From assembly GCA_035574455.1 (NCBI GenBank), contig DATLYT010000026.1, positions 1 to 8,892 on the forward strand: a stretch of 8,892 bases of DNA. The letters are read 5' to 3'. This DNA comes from DATLYT01 sp035574455. GTDB taxonomy: Bacteria; Bacteroidota; Ignavibacteria; UBA10030. Numbering within the stretch: position 1 is the first letter of the stretch; each line of letters begins with the position of its first letter. This document shows positions 6,279-8,892 of the stretch, one piece after another. Made by a program: the position numbers and the translations under genes. Below the pieces are notes generated by a model. The model searched no databases, was not told the origin of the DNA, and worked only from the letters and a program-made list of their open reading frames with translations.

Positions 6279-7765
6279 GGCGTCGCTTCTCCCGACAGTG
6301 GCGAGGGCTCACGGAAGAGCGCGGGCGCAAACCGACGCGGCCCTGCTCGTTTAATGATCATGAAAAATTGAAATGCAAAGATGAAGTGCGCAAGAAGCAT
6401 CATCGCGCCGCCGACACTTCGTGCCCAGAGATACGGTTTGGTGAATTCCACCACCTCCATGAACGGGATGGCGGGGTCATTCATCTTCATTCCCTGGAAC
6501 CATCCGCCGATGGTGAGCGCCATGACGTAGATGACAATACCGATTGCGCTCAGCCAAAAGTGCGCTTTGATGAGATTCGGATAGGGCCACTCCCACCGCG
6601 CAAGCCGCGGCATGATATAATAGATGGCTCCAAAGAGAATCATCGAGAGGAATGCATACACGCCGAGATGCGCATGGCCGATGGTGTAATGCGTGAAGTG
6701 CGCAACTTCCTGGAACGAGCGAATGGATTCGAGGGAGCCCTGAAAACTCACCGCCGTATAACACATCGAGCCGAACACGACAAAACGCAGTGTCGGACTG
6801 TAGCGCAACATCTGGAAGTGGTTTGCCGTTGTGAGGTGATGATTCACCGCAACCGCCATCACCGGCACGACCATCATGACGCTTGCAACAATGGAGACGG
6901 TCACCAGCCATGTCGGAAGAGGACCGCCGACAAGATGGTGGATGCCGTTCCAGTTGTAGAAGAGCGCGAACGCCCAGAAGCCGAGGAGTCCAAGATAGTA
7001 ACTGTAAATTGGCCGACCGATCACTTTGGGGATAAAGTAATACGCGCCCGCTAAGCCGATGGGGGTAAACCACGTTGCCAGCGCGTTGTGGCCGTACCAC
7101 CAATTCATAGCCGCCTCGACGACTCCCTGGTAGATTCCCAGGTTTGCAACGACATAGAGAAAGGGAAACCAGAGCATGGAGGCAAGAATGTACCAAAGGC
7201 TGACGTAAAGGTGGTCAACCTTTCGTCGACGAAACGTTTGAATGATGGAAACCGCAAAGAGTAGGAATCCCACCGCAATCGTGGCCCCGGCGAGTCGTGG
7301 AAATTCCAGCCACTCAAGTCCCTGGTTATAGCCTGCCATGATCGCGATGCTACCCGCAAGAACACCGATATTCCAGAGCAGAGCCGCAATATAGTGGAGG
7401 CCGGGAAGTTGTAGCGGGACGCGACACAGCCGCGCCGTGAGCCAGACAATCATGCCGGCCCCTGCCAGGGACGCCCAGCCGTACATCACGGTATTCAGGT
7501 GAACAGGGCGTACGCGTCCAAAGGTGAGCGCGGCGGTGCTGCCAAGCCAATCGGGAAGGTTGAACTTCAGCGAGGCAATGAGGCCAAAGAGCGAACCAAC
7601 AAGGAGCCAGAAGATCGCGGAAATAAAATAGAAAACGGCGGGTGTGCGGGCAGAATCGTCGATGACGATCCGCTGTTCCTGGTCGGTTGCCGTGCGCTCT
7701 CCCCGAAACTCACTGTTCGGGTCGCGTTGTCGTTCGGTTTGCGTCTTTGCCATGCTGGGGGCCAT
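6275..7765 (-). CDS. ccoN: Cytochrome c oxidase cbb3-type subunit I (CcoN)
   Basis: A 496-residue polytopic membrane protein with about 12 helices, the catalytic core that reduces oxygen to water and pumps protons. The cofactor ligands are visible: His89 (RPVHLNTVMYGW) and His366 for low-spin heme b; His226 (WWYGHNALATW), His276 and His277 (NWNGIHHLVGG) for CuB; and His364 (TIGHAHLG) for heme b3. Tyr270 lies six residues before His276, where the cross-linked active-site tyrosine of CcoN is expected, which separates this from A-type oxidases. The hydrophilic N-terminus of about 42 residues is a little long. ATG codons at 7765 and 7753 are both possible and neither has a good ribosome site; both overlap the end of the ccoS-like gene (by 56 or 44 bases). 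The protein ends four bases into ccoO. NorB nitric-oxide reductase is the nearest alternative, but Tyr270 and the adjacent ccoO argue for an oxidase. Confidence 0.97.
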   Translation of the reverse strand: MAPSMAKTQTERQRDPNSEFRGERTATDQEQRIVIDDSARTPAVFYFISAIFWLLVGSLFGLIASLKFNLPDWLGSTAALTFGRVRPVHLNTVMYGWASLAGAGMIVWLTARLCRVPLQLPGLHYIAALLWNIGVLAGSIAIMAGYNQGLEWLEFPRLAGATIAVGFLLFAVSIIQTFRRRKVDHLYVSLWYILASMLWFPFLYVVANLGIYQGVVEAAMNWWYGHNALATWFTPIGLAGAYYFIPKVIGRPIYSYYLGLLGFWAFALFYNWNGIHHLVGGPLPTWLVTVSIVASVMMVVPVMAVAVNHHLTTANHFQMLRYSPTLRFVVFGSMCYTAVSFQGSLESIRSFQEVAHFTHYTIGHAHLGVYAFLSMILFGAIYYIMPRLARWEWPYPNLIKAHFWLSAIGIVIYVMALTIGGWFQGMKMNDPAIPFMEVVEFTKPYLWARSVGGAMMLLAHFIFAFQFFMIIKRAGPRRFAPALFREPSPLSGEATP

Positions 7766-7955
7766 GCTTGAGGAAGATCATATCTTGTGGAGTCCCTACC
7801 GGCTCATCGTCATCGAATACCATATACGCGCCTTCGTTCAGCTGTTGAATAGAGAATTGCTTTGTGCGAATCGCCCAGACAAAGGCAGAGAGCGCCAATG
7901 CACCGGCAACAAGCGCGATGAGAATGACAACGATGACAGCAAGCGGTAGGCCCAT
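7710..7955 (-). CDS. ccoS: CcoS-like cbb3 oxidase maturation protein
   Basis: A small 81-residue protein with one N-terminal membrane helix (about residues 4-28), followed by WAIRTKQF (27-34) and the acidic MVFDDDE block (45-51). The order helix, [FW]-x-W-A-x-[RK]-x-x-Q-F, then FDDD is characteristic of CcoS, which is needed to insert heme and copper into CcoN. The remaining 30 residues are a polar tail (HGPQHGKDANR) longer than I recall for CcoS. It is the first gene of the minus-strand operon and overlaps the start of ccoN by 44-56 bases in another frame, so the tail may be partly dictated by the overlap. The start ATG at 7955 has no clear Shine-Dalgarno sequence. Assignment rests on motif pattern and position. 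Confidence 0.85.
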   Translation of the reverse strand: MGLPLAVIVVILIALVAGALALSAFVWAIRTKQFSIQQLNEGAYMVFDDDEPVGTPQDMIFLKHGPQHGKDANRTTTRPEQ

Positions 7956-8035
7956 GGTCGGATGTTTGAAGTATTCCGCAGAGGTACGGAAGAATTGCCG
8001 CGCTCAACCAGCGACGGCGGAAAAATAACGTCGTC

Positions 8036-8064
8036 AAGATACAAACAGAAAACCTCTTGCGCAA
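8036..8064 (-). promoter_or_regulatory. Candidate promoter for the cco-act operon
   Basis: Reading the minus strand, TTGCGC (8064-8059) and TATCTT (8041-8036) are separated by exactly 17 bases, the usual spacing of a housekeeping-sigma promoter. The matches to TTGACA and TATAAT are only 3/6 and 4/6. It would start transcription about 75 bases before the ccoS start, and its -35 element lies inside the 12-base palindrome at 8055-8066. If the host uses Bacteroidota-type promoters, this match would not apply. Confidence 0.3.
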
Positions 8065-8066
8065 GA
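8055..8066. repeat. Perfect 12-base palindrome, candidate operator
   Basis: TCTTGCGCAAGA is identical to its own reverse complement over all 12 bases. It lies in the region between the divergent ccoS-like and SafE-like genes and overlaps the candidate -35 element of the minus-strand operon. A symmetric site in this place fits a dimeric regulator. It does not match the FNR box (TTGAT-N4-ATCAA) that often controls cbb3 operons, and I do not recognise the regulator. Confidence 0.4.
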
Positions 8067-8085
8067 CGAATCGAGATTGCTTCCT

Positions 8086-8151
8086 ATGGAACGAATCGCT
8101 AAGTTTTTCTTGCTATGCTTCCTTAAGTTCCTGTTCCCGATTCACGACTAA
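8086..8151 (+). other. Small upstream open frame (21 codons), doubtful
   Basis: An ATG at 8086 opens a 21-residue frame (MERIAKFFLL, then a further hydrophobic stretch ending PIHD) that stops at TAA 8149-8151, within the first arm of the inverted repeat. It is out of frame with the SafE-like gene and has no clear ribosome site. It could be a leader peptide, but chance is the more likely explanation. Confidence 0.12.
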
Positions 8152-8163
8152 ACGAATTAGTCG
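8145..8163. repeat. Inverted repeat (7-base arms, 5-base loop) before the SafE-like gene
   Basis: CGACTAA (8145-8151) and TTAGTCG (8157-8163) are perfect inverted copies around ACGAA. The repeat ends one base before the TTG chosen as start of the SafE-like gene, so in RNA it would form a short hairpin over the place where a ribosome site should be. It could be a translational control hairpin or a DNA operator. There is no U-tract, so it does not look like a terminator. Confidence 0.4.
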
Positions 8164-8164
8164 C

Positions 8165-8872
8165 TTGGACTATTGGCTCTCATTCCTTGCCGGATTTTTC
8201 GGCAGTATGCACTGCGTCGGCATGTGCGGCCCGATTGTGTTGAGCTATTCTACGCGAGGGCTTGAAGACTCTGCATCGTTTTCCGCGTCGCTCTCTGCTC
8301 ACCTCTTGTACAATGGCGGCCGTGTTCTTTCCTACACGCTCGTTGGCGGAATTCTTGGCGGAATTGGCGCCGGTATCCTGTTCCTGAAAGACCTTAGCTT
8401 CTGGTTTTCTCTCGTCTCCGGCATTTTTTTGGTAATCATGGGTCTTTCGCTCCTCCGTGTTGTGCCGGTTATTTCTCTCCCTCCAACAATTTCGTTCGAC
8501 CGAATCACAAAAAATTTCCTCTTCCGGGCTTACCGTACCGTGTACACGACACTCATCACCCAAAAAGGTGTCGAGTCGAAATTCTACCTCGGCATGCTGA
8601 CGCCACTACTGCCATGCGGCTTGCTCTACGCGATGTTTATCAAGGCCGCAAGTGCTGCGTCGGTCGCGGCGGGGGCATTCACCATGCTGAGCTTCGGGCT
8701 AGGAATTGTTCCGGCGCTGGTGGTAACGGGGTTTGCTAGCACCTACTTTGGAAATCGACTACGGTTCCTCGGTGACAAAGTCGGTGCGGCAATGGTGCTT
8801 GTCATGGGAATTGTGCTCGTTGCGCGGGCTCTCGGTGTACCTTTTCCGGGCGGGGAAATGCACCACCATTAA
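8165..8872 (+). CDS. DsbD_2/SafE-like (UreH-type) membrane protein, possible copper/thiol transporter
   Basis: A membrane protein of about 235 residues with roughly six helices, of the family annotated as sulfite exporter TauE/SafE or cytochrome c biogenesis transmembrane region (DsbD_2). The signature FFGSMHCVGMCGPIVLSY lies in helix 1, with the cysteine pair Cys17 and Cys21 (numbered from the TTG at 8165), and LTPLLPCGLLYAM with Cys151 lies in a later helix. The paired helix-1 and helix-4 cysteines suggest thiol redox or copper handling in the membrane. Such genes are common beside cbb3 oxidase genes, and here it faces ccoS/ccoN across the divergent region. The C-terminus ends in GGEMHHH, a possible metal-binding tail. 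The frame is open from 8057 (also TTG), but the 36 extra residues are cysteine- and serine-rich and unlike the family's N-terminus, which begins just before helix 1; hence the TTG at 8165. No good ribosome site is seen for either. A sulfite export role cannot be excluded. Confidence 0.85.
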   Translation: MDYWLSFLAGFFGSMHCVGMCGPIVLSYSTRGLEDSASFSASLSAHLLYNGGRVLSYTLVGGILGGIGAGILFLKDLSFWFSLVSGIFLVIMGLSLLRVVPVISLPPTISFDRITKNFLFRAYRTVYTTLITQKGVESKFYLGMLTPLLPCGLLYAMFIKAASAASVAAGAFTMLSFGLGIVPALVVTGFASTYFGNRLRFLGDKVGAAMVLVMGIVLVARALGVPFPGGEMHHH

Positions 8873-8892
8873 GAGGTTTCTTCTTCCACCTC
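8873..8892 (+). terminator. Possible start of a terminator hairpin at the window edge
   Basis: GAGGT (8873-8877), directly after the SafE-like TAA stop, can pair with ACCTC (8888-8892), the last five bases of the window, around a 10-base pyrimidine-rich loop. Whether the structure continues into a longer stem and a T-run cannot be seen. Confidence 0.15.

Noticed and set aside
6368..7054. A 228-codon plus-strand open frame antisense to ccoN, very rich in His, Arg and Asp
   Set aside because: The His/Arg/Glu-rich composition mirrors the hydrophobic codons of the membrane protein on the other strand. It has no start context and no known domain.
7810..8064. An 84-codon minus-strand frame overlapping ccoS and the divergent region
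   Set aside because: It is Cys/Arg-rich with no family resemblance, while the other frame gives a good CcoS pattern.
7956..8164. FNR/ANR-type box for oxygen control of the cbb3 operon
   Set aside because: I looked for TTGAT-N4-ATCAA on both strands and found no acceptable match; the palindrome present has a different sequence and no spacer.

Overview
The window looks like part of the respiratory-chain region of an aerobic or microaerobic bacterium that uses menaquinone. It holds one long, tightly packed minus-strand operon (about 7955 down to base 1, continuing past the left edge) and one divergent plus-strand gene (8165-8872). The combination of an alternative complex III (ACIII), a fused ActB1-ActB2 protein and a cbb3-type oxidase suggests the Bacteroidota/Chlorobiota (FCB) neighbourhood, for example Ignavibacteria-, Kapabacteria- or Rhodothermus-like lineages. 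That placement is an inference from gene content only. No 16S or other marker is present.

In transcription order on the minus strand the genes are: ccoS-like oxidase assembly protein, ccoN (heme b/copper catalytic subunit), ccoO (membrane monoheme cytochrome c), a CcoP-like membrane cytochrome c with only one heme motif, actA (pentaheme cytochrome c), a DinB/YfiT-fold protein, actB (fused B1-B2 iron-sulfur protein with a Tat signal), an endonuclease III (nth-like), and the first 103 codons of actC (NrfD-type quinol-oxidising membrane subunit). Junctions from ccoN to actC are overlaps of 1-4 bases or gaps of 1-42 bases, so the block probably makes one polycistronic mRNA. The remaining act genes (actD, actE, actF) would be expected beyond base 1.

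Together the products outline a complete electron path. Menaquinol is oxidised at ActC, electrons pass through the ActB iron-sulfur clusters and the ActA hemes, then to the CcoP-like and CcoO cytochromes, and finally to the CcoN heme-copper centre, where oxygen is reduced. Two genes with no obvious respiratory job, a DinB-fold protein and a DNA glycosylase, sit between the act genes.

The 209-base divergent region (7956-8164) is the only sizeable non-coding stretch. It contains a perfect 12-base palindrome overlapping a candidate promoter for the operon, and a separate 7+7 inverted repeat directly before the likely start of the plus-strand gene. That gene encodes a DsbD_2/SafE-type membrane protein with conserved cysteines and a His-rich tail, of the kind often found near cbb3 oxidase genes and thought to act in copper or redox delivery. 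No rRNA, tRNA, CRISPR array, insertion sequence or phage gene was seen.
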